DNA from: Panulirus ornatus | Lineage: Eukaryota > Arthropoda > Malacostraca > Decapoda > Palinuridae | DNA: 64,000 nucleotides | Direction: 5' to 3' | Assembly (NCBI RefSeq): GCF_036320965.1 | Contig: NC_092279.1 | Span: 14,451,161 to 14,515,160, forward strand | In this document: positions 33,672 through 44,042 of the stretch, in pieces | How positions within the stretch are numbered: position 1 is the stretch's first letter | Layout: every line of letters starts with the position of its first letter | Translations under genes and position numbers: made by a program | Notes under the pieces: generated by a model | Database searches by the model: none | The model's input: the letters and a program-made list of their open reading frames with translations, nothing else | What the model was told of the DNA's origin: nothing

Positions 33672-36352
33672 TCTTCTATTTTACCATTCCGTCTCCATCT
33701 ATATTGGTGCATGGGGAAGAGCCTCCTGCTTTACTGCCCTGTCTCCGTCTATAGTGGTGGGTGAGGAGGAGCCTTCTGCTTTACTATCCTGTCTCTGTCT
33801 ATAGTCGTGCGTGGGGAGGAGCCTCCTGCTTTACTGTCCTGTCTCTGTCTATAGTGGTGGGTGGGAAGGAGCCTCCTGCTTTACCGCCCTGTCTCTGTCT
33901 ACAGTGGTGGGTGGGAAGGAGCCTCCTGCTTTACCGCCCTGTCTCTGTCTATAGTGGTGGGTGAGGAGGAGCCTTCTGCTTTACTATCCTGTCTCTGTCT
34001 ATAGTCGTGCGTGGGAAGGAGCCTCCTGCTTTACCGCCCTGTCTCTGTCTACAGTGGTGGGTGGGAAGGAGCCTCCTGCTTTACCGCCCTGTCTCTGTCT
34101 ATAGTGGTGGGTGGGAAGGAGCCTCCTGCTTTACTGTCCTGTCTCTGTCTATAGTGGTGAGTGGGGAGGAGCCTCCTGCTTTACCGCCCTGTCTCTGTCT
34201 ATAGTGGTGGGTGAGGAGGAGCCTTCTGCTTTACTATCCTGTCTCTGTCTATAGTGGTGGGTGAGGAGGAGCCTTCTGCTTTACTATCCTGTCTCTGTCT
34301 ATAGTGGTGAGTGGGGAGGAGCCTCCTGCTTTACCGCCCTGTCTCTGTCTACAGTGGTGGGTGGGAAGGAGCCTCCTGCTTTACCGCCCTGTCTCTGTCT
34401 ATAGTGGTGGGTGAGGAGGAGCCTTCTGCTTTACTATCCTGTCTCTGTCTATAGTGGTGGGTGGGAAGGAGCCTCCTGCTTTACTGTCCTGTCTCTGTCT
34501 ATAGTGGTGGGTGGGGAGGAGCCTCCTGCTTTACTGTCCTGTCTCTGTCTATAGTGGTGGGTGGGAAGGAGCCTCCTGCTTTACTGTCCTGTCTCTGTCT
34601 ATAGTGGTGAGTGGGGAGGAGCCTCCTGCTTTACGCCCTGTCTCTGTCTATAGTGGTGAGTGGGGAGGAGCCTCCTGCTTTACTGTCCTGTCTCTGTCTA
34701 CAGTGGTGGGTGGGAAGGAGCCTCCTGCTTTACTGCCCTGTCTCCGTCTATAGTGGTGGGTGAGGAGGAGCCTTCTGCTTTACTGCCCTGTCTCCGTCTA
34801 TAGTGGTGGGTGAGGAGGAGCCTTCTGCTTTACTATCCTGTCTCTGTCTATAGTGGTGGGTGGGAAGGAGCCTCCTGCTTTACTGTCCTGTCTCTGTCTA
34901 TAGTCGTGCGTGGGTAGGAGCCTCCTGCTTTACCGCCCTGTCTCTGTCTACAGTGGTGGGTGGGAAGGAGCCTCCTGCTTTACCGCCCTGTCTCTGTCTA
35001 TAGTGGTGGGTGAGGAGGAGCCTTCTGCTTTACTATCCTGTCTCTGTCTACAGTGGTGGGTGGGAAGGAGCCTCCTGCTTTACCGCCCTGTCTCTGTCTA
35101 CAGTGGTGGGTGGGAAGGAGCCTCCTGCTTTACCGCCCTGTCTCTGTCTACAGTGGTGGGTGGGAAGGAGCCTCCTGCTTTACTGCCCTGTCTCCGTCTA
35201 TAGTGGTGGGTGGGAAGGAGCCTCCTGCTTTACCGCCCTGTCTCTGTCTATAGTGGTGGGTGGGAAGGAGCCTCCTGCTTTACTGCCCTGTCTCCGTCTA
35301 TAGTGGTGGGTGAGGAGGAGCCTTCTGCTTTACTGCCCTGTCTCCGTCTATAGTGGTGGGTGAGGAGGAGCCTTCTGCTTTACTATCCTGTCTCTGTCTA
35401 TAGTCGTGCGTGGGGAGGAGCCTCCTGCTTTACTGTCCTGTCTCTGTCTACAGTGGTGGGTGGGAAGGAGCCTCCTGCTTTACTGCCCTGTCTCCGTCTA
35501 TAGTGGTGGGTGGGAAGGAGCCTCCTGCTTTACTGTCCTGTCTCTGTCTATAGTGGTGGGTGAGGAGGAGCCTTCTGCTTTACTATCCTGTCTCTGTCTA
35601 TAGTGGTGGGTGGGAAGGAGCCTCCTGCTTTACCGCCCTGTCTCTGTCTACAGTGGTGGGTGGGAAGGAGCCTCCTGCTTTACTGTCCTGTCTCTGTCTA
35701 TAGTGGTGGGTGAGGAGGAGCCTTCTGCTTTACTGCCCTGTCTCCGTCTATAGTGGTGGGTGAGGAGGAGCCTTCTGCTTTACTGCCCTGTCTCCGTCTA
35801 TAGTGGTGGGTGAGGAGGAGCCTTCTGCTTTACTATCCTGTCTCTGTCTACAGTGGTGGGTGGGAAGGAGCCTCCTGCTTTACTGCCCTGTCTCCGTCTA
35901 TAGTGGTGGGTGGGAAGGAGCCTCCTGCTTTACTGCCCTGTCTCCGTCTATAGTGGTGGGTGGGAAGGAGCCTCCTGCTTTACTGTCCTGTCTCTGTCTA
36001 TAGTGGTGGGTGAGGAGGAGCCTTCTGCTTTACTATCCTGTCTCTGTCTATAGTCGTGCGTGGGGAGGAGCCTCCTGCTTTACTGTCCTGTCTCTGTCTA
36101 TAGTGGTGGGTGGGAAGGAGCCTCCTGCTTTACCGCCCTGTCTCTGTCTATAGTGGTGGGTGAGGAGGAGCCTTCTGCTTTACTATCCTGTCTCTGTCTA
36201 TAGTGGTGAGTGGGGAGGAGCCTCCTGCTTTACTGCCCTGTCTCCGTCTATAGTGGTGGGTGAGGAGGAGCCTTCTGCTTTACTATCCTGTCTCTGTCTA
36301 TAGTGGTGGGTGAGGAGGAGCCTTCTGCTTCACTATCCTGTCTCTATCTATA
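33672..36352. repeat. 50-bp satellite-like array, about 53 copies
   Basis: Unit CCTCCTGCTTTACTGTCCTG then TCTCTGTCTATAGTGGTGGG then TGGGAAGGAG. The largest array in the window (2.7 kb). Units fall into a few classes: GGGAAGGAG/ACCGCC, GAGGAGGAG with TTCTGC/ACTATCC, TCGTGCGTGGGG, and GTGAGTGGGG. A single-base deletion near 34635 is the only register slip I noticed. Since 50 is not a multiple of three, frames cycle and open runs are coincidental. It ends in (TA)n next to a MITE. Confidence 0.97.
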
Positions 36353-36360
36353 TATATATA

Positions 36361-36557
36361 CAGATGCTCCCCGACTTTCGATTTGTCGACTCCACGATCG
36401 TGCGATATTCTACGCTGTATTACAAAATACGCTTTGTGTTAACGTTTAAGGTAGGCTAGGCTAAGTTATAATGTTCGGTATGTTAGATGTACAGTATTAA
36501 ATGTACTTTCGACTTACGATGGGTTTCTCGGATCGTAACGCTATCGTAAGTCGAGGA

Positions 36558-36560
<3 letters not shown>
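36361..36560. mobile_element. ~200-bp MITE with Tigger/pogo-like termini
   Basis: Begins CAGATGCTCCCCGACTTTCG right after TA and ends CGTAAGTCGAGGAGCAT before (TA)n. The ends form imperfect inverted repeats (ATGCTCCCCGACTTTCGAT versus ATGCTCCTCGACTTACGAT). The final CTG of the right end appears eroded into the TA tract. The interior is AT-rich with GGTAGGCTAGGCTAAGTTAT and no open frame. From memory, termini and interior resemble non-autonomous TcMar-Tigger elements, which also duplicate TA. Family needs a library search. Confidence 0.7.

Positions 36561-36618
<58 letters not shown>
36561..36618. repeat. (TA)n microsatellite 3' of MITE
   Basis: About 29 TA units. Confidence 0.97.
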
Positions 36619-36621
<3 letters not shown>

Positions 36622-36624
36622 GCC

Positions 36625-37600
36625 ACTACTTGCTGTTTATCAACCGGTAATAGCTCTGGTGTCACCAGGGAGTGCAAAGAATTTCTGAAAATCTGTGTAG
36701 AATGGAGCATACAGACGCTATGAGAGGTACCCTCGTCAGAGATCAGGGGAAGAGAGGGAAAACAGGAGATGGTAGGGGGCAGTCGTCATCTTAAACCCTC
36801 CTATCGCCTGCTTCTGACGTTTTCTGCACTTTTATAATCTACCCTTAATTGTGCGTTCTGGTTCGCCGCTCGACTTTTTAAATCAACTCGATGATTTTTA
36901 CGTTCGTATTTTATGAAAGCGTTTATATGTCGAGGGTTGTTTTGCCGGTGGCGAGAGTATTTGTTGGTATGGTGGTGTGTGCCAGCCACATCCTGGATTG
37001 GTGTGGTGTGTCCCAACCACATCCAGGGTTGGTGTGGTGTGATTTTGATCAACTTTATCTCCGATTCGGCTTCGCTTAAACCACAGGAAAACGTGTTTTC
37101 TAATCTGTTCTCCGACCTTATCAATCATACACAGTTCTCTTGGCATTCACCTGCAATTTCCCCGTTTTATCATCATCTATCTATCATCTTGCTTCTGATA
37201 ATCGTCGGTGATTATTACATACATTACCATCACACGTTAACCATGTTCGCTTACAAGACCAACCTTTCACCGGGATCTCTTACACCATATCGCTCTTACC
37301 CGTTCGTCCCCTCTCAAACGTGTTTCCCACACCCTCACCCCTCCCTTGTAACTACACAGACGTCACTGCGTTTCACCAGCACGGGGCCAGGGAGTCTTTG
37401 TTATAACCTCTTTATACGTGTAGTGAGGGAGTTTAACTCTCGTGGGACACTAGCTCTTTTGAATATTGCGTTGGCACACGCGTCTACCTCCTTTTCGCTT
37501 CGTTATTTCCACGGGTGCACAACCGCAGTGCCGAGGAAACTCCTTCCACACGTCCCTCTGGGCATTTTCCTTTTCGCCTGTGGTTTCCAAGAATGGTTCT
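36625..37600. other. Unassigned sequence with a 229-codon frame
   Basis: A plus frame at 36913-37602 is free of simple repeats but has no motif I know, and its composition (Ser, His, Phe rich) looks random. GGTTGGTGTGGTGTG is duplicated near 36996-37042. No gene called. Confidence 0.3.
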
Positions 37601-37639
37601 AATCTATAGTCGTCACATCCACTTCAGAGTTAACGTGAG

Positions 37640-38140
37640 GTCATCATGTCTCCCTGTTATCCTCTTCTCTTCCAAAGTGGGCAGGTCGGAGGCTTCCCCC
37701 TCTCTTCTCGTAACTCACTCCATTTCACTGCTGGTACCGTTTTTGTTCCATTCCTTCTGGTCCCTCTCCAGCGGTGCTATAAGATCCCTGAGGTCAGGAC
37801 ACAAGACTCTTCTGATTGTAAATTCGTCGTGATGTCGACTCATACAGAAGGCCTTTTTCTATATCTCCAAAGTATGGCGTTCACAGTCTGGTTTGTCTCA
37901 TTCTCTCCCATATTCCTAACGTCGTATATACTTTGGTAAATCTTATAGCTATTCATCTGACAATATTCCCCACCTTCCAACTCTTACCCTAATACCAGTG
38001 GTGTCCCTCAAGGGTCTGGCCTGTTACTTCACCTCTTTCTTCTCTCACCGTATACCATCTTCTTACCTCATATTAAGGACCTTTACGCCCTGAAGCTGAT
38101 GATTCTGTTGTGGAACTCTCTTCCATTTATTCTTTCTGTC
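37640..38140 (+). pseudogene. Decayed Jockey-like reverse-transcriptase fragment
   Basis: Across frames the plus strand shows a CTTCCAAAGTATGG-type segment near 37870, then SGVPQGSGLLLHLFLLSP (RT motif B, from about 38000). PEADDSVVELSS follows (motif C with Ala-Asp-Asp retained, about 38090-38115). Spacing between motifs is near normal for Jockey-like LINEs. Stops and frameshifts make it non-functional. It is the same kind of element as the relic at 18541-18990 but an independent copy. Confidence 0.65.
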
Positions 38141-38319
38141 TTTGCCTCTTCCTATATATATCTCTTTTTTTTTTTTTTACCTCTAAGGGTCAAGTGTACA
38201 AGATAGTAAAAACCTCTGATTAATTGCCCTCAATCTTTATTGTACACTGTATCTCTTCCACCCTAGAGTTCCATGAGTGGGAGCAATGTTGGTCACTGTA
38301 TAATAAATGGTGATTCTGC

Positions 38320-38539
38320 CTCGACCGGCCAATCATTCACGAAGATCAGAAACAGGGGCGTCCCCAGCGGTGAGCCCTAGGGAACCCACTTTATCCCCCT
38401 CGTCCGGCATGAAAAAGCTTTTGTGTCGTCTGCTTCCTCCCAGTCAGATAGCTGTCCAGTCTATTTCAGGAGCCCTTCTTTGGCACCGGCTGGGATCTTT
38501 AGCCATATCGCCCGTGCTCGGTGGGAGACGGTATCACAG

Positions 38540-38543
<4 letters not shown>
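38320..38543 (-). pseudogene. Decayed reverse-transcriptase fragment, second lineage
   Basis: On the minus strand FDTVSHRAR (RT motif A region) begins next to a (GA)n tract. EGLLK, a stop and TGQLSDW follow, corresponding to the LLxWIGxxLxxR segment. Then come IKWVP, a stop and GSPLGTPLFLIFVNDW, corresponding to the GVPQGSVLGPLLFLIFVNDL block. Two in-frame stops are visible in otherwise contiguous homology. The motif wording differs from the Jockey-like relic just upstream on the other strand, so this is a different LINE family. Confidence 0.72.

Positions 38544-38544
<1 letters not shown>

Positions 38545-38626
<82 letters not shown>
38545..38626. repeat. (GA)n microsatellite
   Basis: 41 GA units. 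Confidence 0.98.
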
Positions 38627-38629
<3 letters not shown>

Positions 38630-38676
38630 GATTATGACGAGAAATAAAAGGACGGGAGATGGGGATATTTCTCCCA

Positions 38677-38679
<3 letters not shown>

Positions 38680-38737
<58 letters not shown>
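38680..38737. repeat. (CT)n microsatellite
   Basis: About 29 CT units, inverse to the GA tract 54 bp upstream. Confidence 0.98.
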
Positions 38738-38740
<3 letters not shown>

Positions 38741-38965
38741 ATACTCATCTTCCTCATCTCTTGAGAAAATTCCAAGCCGGAAATCTGCGGGCGTCGGCTC
38801 CGCCCTCGGGAATGCCAACAATCTGTCGCCGACGTTTACCGACGTTGCTGCGCGAGGTTCCTGGCACCGGCCGGACGTGGTCTCAGGAGTCGGGAAATCA
38901 GTGAGGCGTGACCAGAATGTCTGCCGCCACTAGGCCGACGACCTGGGCTCTGCCCCGCCAGCCAG

Positions 38966-38967
<2 letters not shown>

Positions 38968-39035
<68 letters not shown>
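38968..39035. repeat. (GA)n microsatellite
   Basis: About 33 GA units. Confidence 0.98.
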
Positions 39036-39037
<2 letters not shown>

Positions 39038-39039
39038 AC

Positions 39040-39650
39040 CTACGAGTGCTGCGGAGGATTAAAAGTGCAAAAGTATCAGATGACTATCAGGGTGTCAGGA
39101 GCCGTGGACGAGGCTCTTGCCTACGTACGGGTCGACGCTAAGACTAAATCTGTGGCCCGAGCGCCACACTGGAGGATGAACCTTAACGAGAAACAAATAT
39201 CGTTAATGAACACTACAACCTCACACACGAACATGAAGAAAAACAAGACACAGACATCATCATTATGATCCACGTCTTTTACGTAGAGACATCAGAGGAG
39301 GACACCCCCCCTCCCCTTCACACCACCCTCCACAGAAGACAAAGGATCATCGAAACATCTGAAACTTCAAAACACTTTTAAAAAGATTCATTATACCCCG
39401 TGGCTCAGCACAGGTTGTGGCTCACCCATCATGGCCCACAGTGGTACAACCCTCCACTCCCACAACCTCTCAGAATCGCCTACCGTTCACAGTTCCATGG
39501 CTGCCTTAAAAAAACCTTCGTTACCCGGTCTGAATGGGGTCTCAGAAACCGCTTCATTGGCTTCGAAATTCCAACTGCCTTAATAAGGTCTCGTTTCTGT
39601 ACTCGCTGTGTATGTCGAATTACAGTTCCTAGTAGTGATGGGCCACGGGT
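39040..39650. other. Unassigned sequence
   Basis: Frames of 67 and 88 codons (39065-39268, 39400-39666) have ordinary composition but no recognised motif. Confidence 0.35.
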
Positions 39651-39654
39651 TTAT

Positions 39655-39790
39655 TTACGAAAATAAATGATCTGCTTCCGTGAAAAATGCCGAATCGATC
39701 ACCTTACCGGCAACCGACGTAGTAAAATGAATCAATCGCTTACGTAAAAAAACGACAAATCGATTACCTTCAGCGCCAGCAACTGACATA
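39655..39790. repeat. ~60-bp imperfect duplication
   Basis: AAATGATCTGCTTCCGTGAAA and the following AATCGATCACCTTACCGGCA recur as AATGAATCAATCGCTTACG and AATCGATTACCTTCAGCG. Confidence 0.65.
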
Positions 39791-39923
39791 TTTATTATAC
39801 TTATACAAAAAAAGAAAAAAAATAGCGTATATTTTATTCTAATAAAATAACTGAAAACCTGACGGATAAATGACGTATTTCATATCGCATGAGAGATAAT
39901 ACTAAGCTCTGCAAGATTACAAC

Positions 39924-39985
39924 GGTGACGTCACCAGTCCGCCATGATGCGACCAGGTTCTCCGGCGTCACAAATTGTGACGTCA
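39924..39985. promoter_or_regulatory. Two CRE-type TGACGTCA sites
   Basis: GGTGACGTCACC at 39924-39935 is a perfect 12-bp palindrome, and TGACGTCA recurs at 39978-39985. These match the CREB/ATF consensus. With no gene nearby, function is unproven. Confidence 0.25.
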
Positions 39986-40284
39986 GAGTCCGCGGTGACC
40001 GAATCGTCGCTTAGATGACTTCACTCGTGTTCATCTTCCTCGTATCAAACTCGGATGGCTGACCGGTACATGGATAAAGAACACCTGAAAAAAAAATTAG
40101 ACCTAAAAATGAGCCAACGACAAAAGCTTATATCGTTACGTCGTCATCGTAAACAGTTTCAAAATGGCTGATAATTTTACGACTTATTGGAGTGAGGTCA
40201 TAGTGGCAACTCATCTCCCACGTCACCAATCCATGGGAGAAAATTCACAACAGCATCGTAACCTTACAACTAACAACTAACCGT

Positions 40285-40830
40285 CTCGTAACCTCACAAT
40301 CTCACGTGACCTTACAACCTCACGGTGTCGTAACCTTACAATCTCACGTGTCCTTACAACCTCATAGTCGTAACCTTACAATCTCACGTGACCTTACAAC
40401 CTCACGGTGTCGTAACCTTACAATCTCACGTGTCCTTACAACCTCACGGTGTCGTAACCTTACAATCTCACGTGTCCTTACAACCTCACGGTGTCGTAAC
40501 CTTACAATCTCACGTGTCCTTACAACCTCATAGTCGTAATCTTACAATCTCACGTGACCTTACAACCTCACGGTGTCGTAATCTTACAATCTCACGTGTC
40601 CTTACAACCTCATAGTCGTAACCTTACAATCTCACGTGACCTTACAACCTCACGGTGTCGTAACCTTACAATCTCACGTGTCCTTACAACCTCACGGTGT
40701 CGTAACCTTACGATCTCCTGTGGCATTACAGCCTCACAGCGCCGTAACGTTACAACCTCAACACTGTAACTTCACAACTTCAAAGTGTCGCAACCTTACA
40801 ACTTTACAGTGTCTTAACTTCACAGCAGCG
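40285..40830. repeat. 42-bp dimeric minisatellite, about 11 copies
   Basis: Unit CGTAACCTTACAATCTCACG then TGTCCTTACAACCTCACGGTGT, built of two related ~21-bp halves (CCTTACAATCTCAC and CCTTACAACCTCAC). Some units lack two bases (CATAGTCG for CACGGTGTCG). It decays after 40730 into single degenerate halves. Confidence 0.94.
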
Positions 40831-40839
40831 GTCGCGTGG

Positions 40840-41595
40840 GTTATCGTAATGTCGCAATGTCGTAAATCTTCCAACAACACTGGTCGCGGGATCGCAAGGA
40901 TAAATGATCCCCAGAATAATCTTAAAATTCAAATAATTTTGAAATACTGGCCTCCAGAGGCCGAGGGAGGAAGAAATAGCCAGGAGAGGGGCATTTTGTC
41001 ATCACAGTTCCCCTGCACTGCCGTGTGCTGCCATCTGTCGGCCGACACGAGAGTTCTCGCTGGAAACGCCAAAAAGTAAATAAGCACTTGGCGTCCAGAG
41101 ATTAATCTTTCTGCTTCCAATTTCCTTTATTATTCCACATGTCTTAGACTTGATTATCAGCAGCGATGTGAAATCGAAGCTTCAGATTACAGGAGCTATT
41201 AATACGCTAAAAGGGATTTTATTTATATGAAGTATTTTAGGAAATGCACAGCTTGAAGCGAATAATTCACATAGAAACGTCTTATGTTTTAAGCAACTAA
41301 TTTTCTTTACTTATTTCTATCCACACACATAACCTAATCTTGTCACGTGAGTGGAGGGTAAAGAGAACGGTACAAAATCACAAAAACTCAACAACCTAAG
41401 AAAATTAGCGTAGAACAGTTCATAGAAAATAGATTAAGAAGCCGTTCAAAGAATATGGAACACAGGGTCGATAATGTTAATAGACCAGCAGCAGGAAGCA
41501 AGCACCTCCACCTCTCCCTAACCCCCATCCAACAACAGTTCTTTACCAACTCTTATCCATCGCACTCCTACCCCAGGCTTGTGTGTGAGAGGGGA
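40840..41595. other. Unassigned sequence
   Basis: Nothing recognised. Confidence 0.4.
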
Positions 41596-41597
41596 GC

Positions 41598-41601
<4 letters not shown>

Positions 41602-41632
<31 letters not shown>
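41602..41632. repeat. (CA)n microsatellite
   Basis: About 15 CA units. Confidence 0.95.
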
Positions 41633-41638
<6 letters not shown>

Positions 41639-41751
41639 GTTTGGGGTGGGCCTCTCGCGCACACAGACACACAAACACATATACACATATAAAAAGGGCT
41701 TCTCCCCGCAGACACGAGTATTATATACCCTTCCCAGACGTGTGTGTGTGT

Positions 41752-41754
<3 letters not shown>

Positions 41755-41825
<71 letters not shown>
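41755..41825. repeat. (GA)n microsatellite
   Basis: About 35 GA units. Confidence 0.98.
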
Positions 41826-41826
<1 letters not shown>

Positions 41827-42136
41827 GGGAGGGAGGCCCGGCCCAGCGCACGCCTGCTGGTATCGGCAGGGATCACTGCCGGCGGAAATTAAGCCAGACT
41901 ATCGGGCGTATCCAGATTAGGTGGCGGGCACGGCCGGCCCCCGCTATGGTTGACCCGGCGGCGAGGTGCTCACCCAACCCTCTCTCCCTCCCTCCCTCGC
42001 TCCACACAGCCAGGAGGACAAGACATCTCCCGTCAGGTTCGATGTCTCGTCTGGCGGCGCGTCTTCTGTCCATTCCGTCTCTCTGTGCGATTTTGGTATG
42101 TCATCATTGCGTCTGTCTGTTACTCTGTCGGTCAGC

Positions 42137-42138
<2 letters not shown>

Positions 42139-42206
<68 letters not shown>
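42139..42206. repeat. Compound (CT)n-(CA)n
   Basis: About 28 CT units followed by 6 CA. A CACATGAACCCTGAGACAGG segment just beyond is duplicated (about 42209 and 42249). Confidence 0.97.
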
Positions 42207-42493
42207 TACACATGAACCCTGAGACAGGCACACACACACATACAAACACACATGAACCCTGAGACAGGCAGAGCCAATGTCATATCCATGATTCGATTCC
42301 CCTTCCAAGCACCTTTCAGCAACCTAGAACCTCCGGCTCCCAGTCCTGGAAACTCCCGGGCGCTGCTATTAAGCAGGGGGAAAAAAAGAGGGTATGGGAA
42401 ACACGTGTAATCCTTCCGTTAATGAACGTCACCTTTACGTCCATGACCTCCTGTGACCTTCTGCCCCCAAAACTTAGTGATGTAAAAATCTGT

Positions 42494-42502
42494 CGCGCGC
42501 GC

Positions 42503-42562
<60 letters not shown>
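42494..42562. repeat. (CG)n-(GT)n Z-DNA-type tract
   Basis: About five CG units run into 29 GT units; 69 bp of strictly alternating pyrimidine-purine. Confidence 0.97.
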
Positions 42563-42564
<2 letters not shown>

Positions 42565-42957
42565 TGTAATTCGGGTCCACATTCACTGAGGCAGTCTTTA
42601 CGTAATATTCAACATAATCATTCAACAGCAATCTAGGACACATGACTTTCTAACCTTTGAGCCTTTGAACTTGAAAACCCAAGTGAGATGTAGAGGTACC
42701 TATTGTATCTGTGGTACAACTTTGTGCCCCACGTGTTTATTTATTCGTAATATACCCCAGGACATCTTTATGAGACTGTCCTGGCGTTACCCCCGGGGCT
42801 CTTTTCTCCAAAAGGCCCCTGCCGCTCCAGGGCTGCGCTACGCACAGTAGCAGGGACAGGATGGACTTCTTTTCTGATTCGTCCAGAGTCAAGCTTGCCT
42901 GAGGGAATACAATGGGTCGAAAAGAGAGGTTTCATCAACTAATAGATTAACCGGGTC

Positions 42958-42959
<2 letters not shown>

Positions 42960-43052
<93 letters not shown>
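42960..43052. repeat. (GA)n microsatellite
   Basis: 46 GA units. Confidence 0.98.
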
Positions 43053-43053
<1 letters not shown>

Positions 43054-43059
43054 AAAGAG

Positions 43060-43455
43060 CTGTGCTTTATCAGTGATGGGAGATGCTCTGGGCGACCTCC
43101 ACCTGTATGTAAGGTTCAACAATAACTCAACTCACAACTCCTGACGTAAAGCTTTTAGTTCGTTCCTGGATTCCAGCAATACGTAGGAGCTGTTAATTCC
43201 AGGGTATCAGACTCCATAACATATTCTATCTATCCTGGAATTACTTTTGAAGGATGGAAGCAAATATTAAATCCTTTAACGACACAATGACGATGTCATC
43301 ACTGTGATATATTAATGTATATCTTAAATTTCTATAGTTTTTTTCAGAATGATAAAACGTGTTTAATCAACCCTTGTGATAAAGTGGGTATTAACGAAAC
43401 AGCTGAAAGGGAAAAAAAAAAAACCCTTGAGCACGACAATACACATACTCTAAGC
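43060..43455. other. Unassigned AT-rich sequence
   Basis: Nothing recognised. Confidence 0.4.
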
Positions 43456-43464
43456 CAGGTACCC

Positions 43465-43572
43465 ATGTTATCGACCAAACCCTATGGTAGGATGAACAGC
43501 TGGGTTGACTGTGGACCCATTCCCGCGACCAGGAGTACAACTCACGCTGACCGCTATACCACACAGGCCCTT
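43465..43572 (-). mobile_element. tRNA-derived SINE
   Basis: On the minus strand GTGTGGTATAGCGGTCAGCG gives an A-box-like head and TTGTACTCCTGGTCGCGGG a decayed B-box region. GTCCACAGTCAACCCAGCTG, TTCATCC and TTTGGTCGATAAC follow, the same body as at 29214-29365. The tRNA part is best preserved here at the A box and at 29214 at the B box. Confidence 0.75.
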
Positions 43573-43742
43573 CAAATACACAGCATACCTTATATCACCT
43601 AAGAACATTTTACCTTGCATTTCTCCTCTGAATTTCCTAAAATCTTGTTTCTCCTCTGAATATCTGAGAGTATCACCTAATGACGACAATCTACAACAAA
43701 TGAAAAGAATTAAATAACAATTATCAAAATGTAAATATTAGT

Positions 43743-43856
<114 letters not shown>

Positions 43857-44042
43857 CTTCTTTTTGCCGCTGCCTCCCGCGTTTGCGAGGTAGCGCAAGG
43901 AAACAGACGAAAGAAATGGCCCAACCCCCCCCATACACATGTATATACATACGTCCACACACGCAAATATACATACCTACACAGCTTTCCATGGTTTACC
44001 CCAGACGCTTCACATGCCTTGATTCAATCCACTGACAGCACG

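Noticed and set aside
33700..36350. Many 60-97 codon frames reading EPPALLPCLCL
   Set aside because: They cycle through frames of a 50-bp repeat and stop regularly; not a protein.
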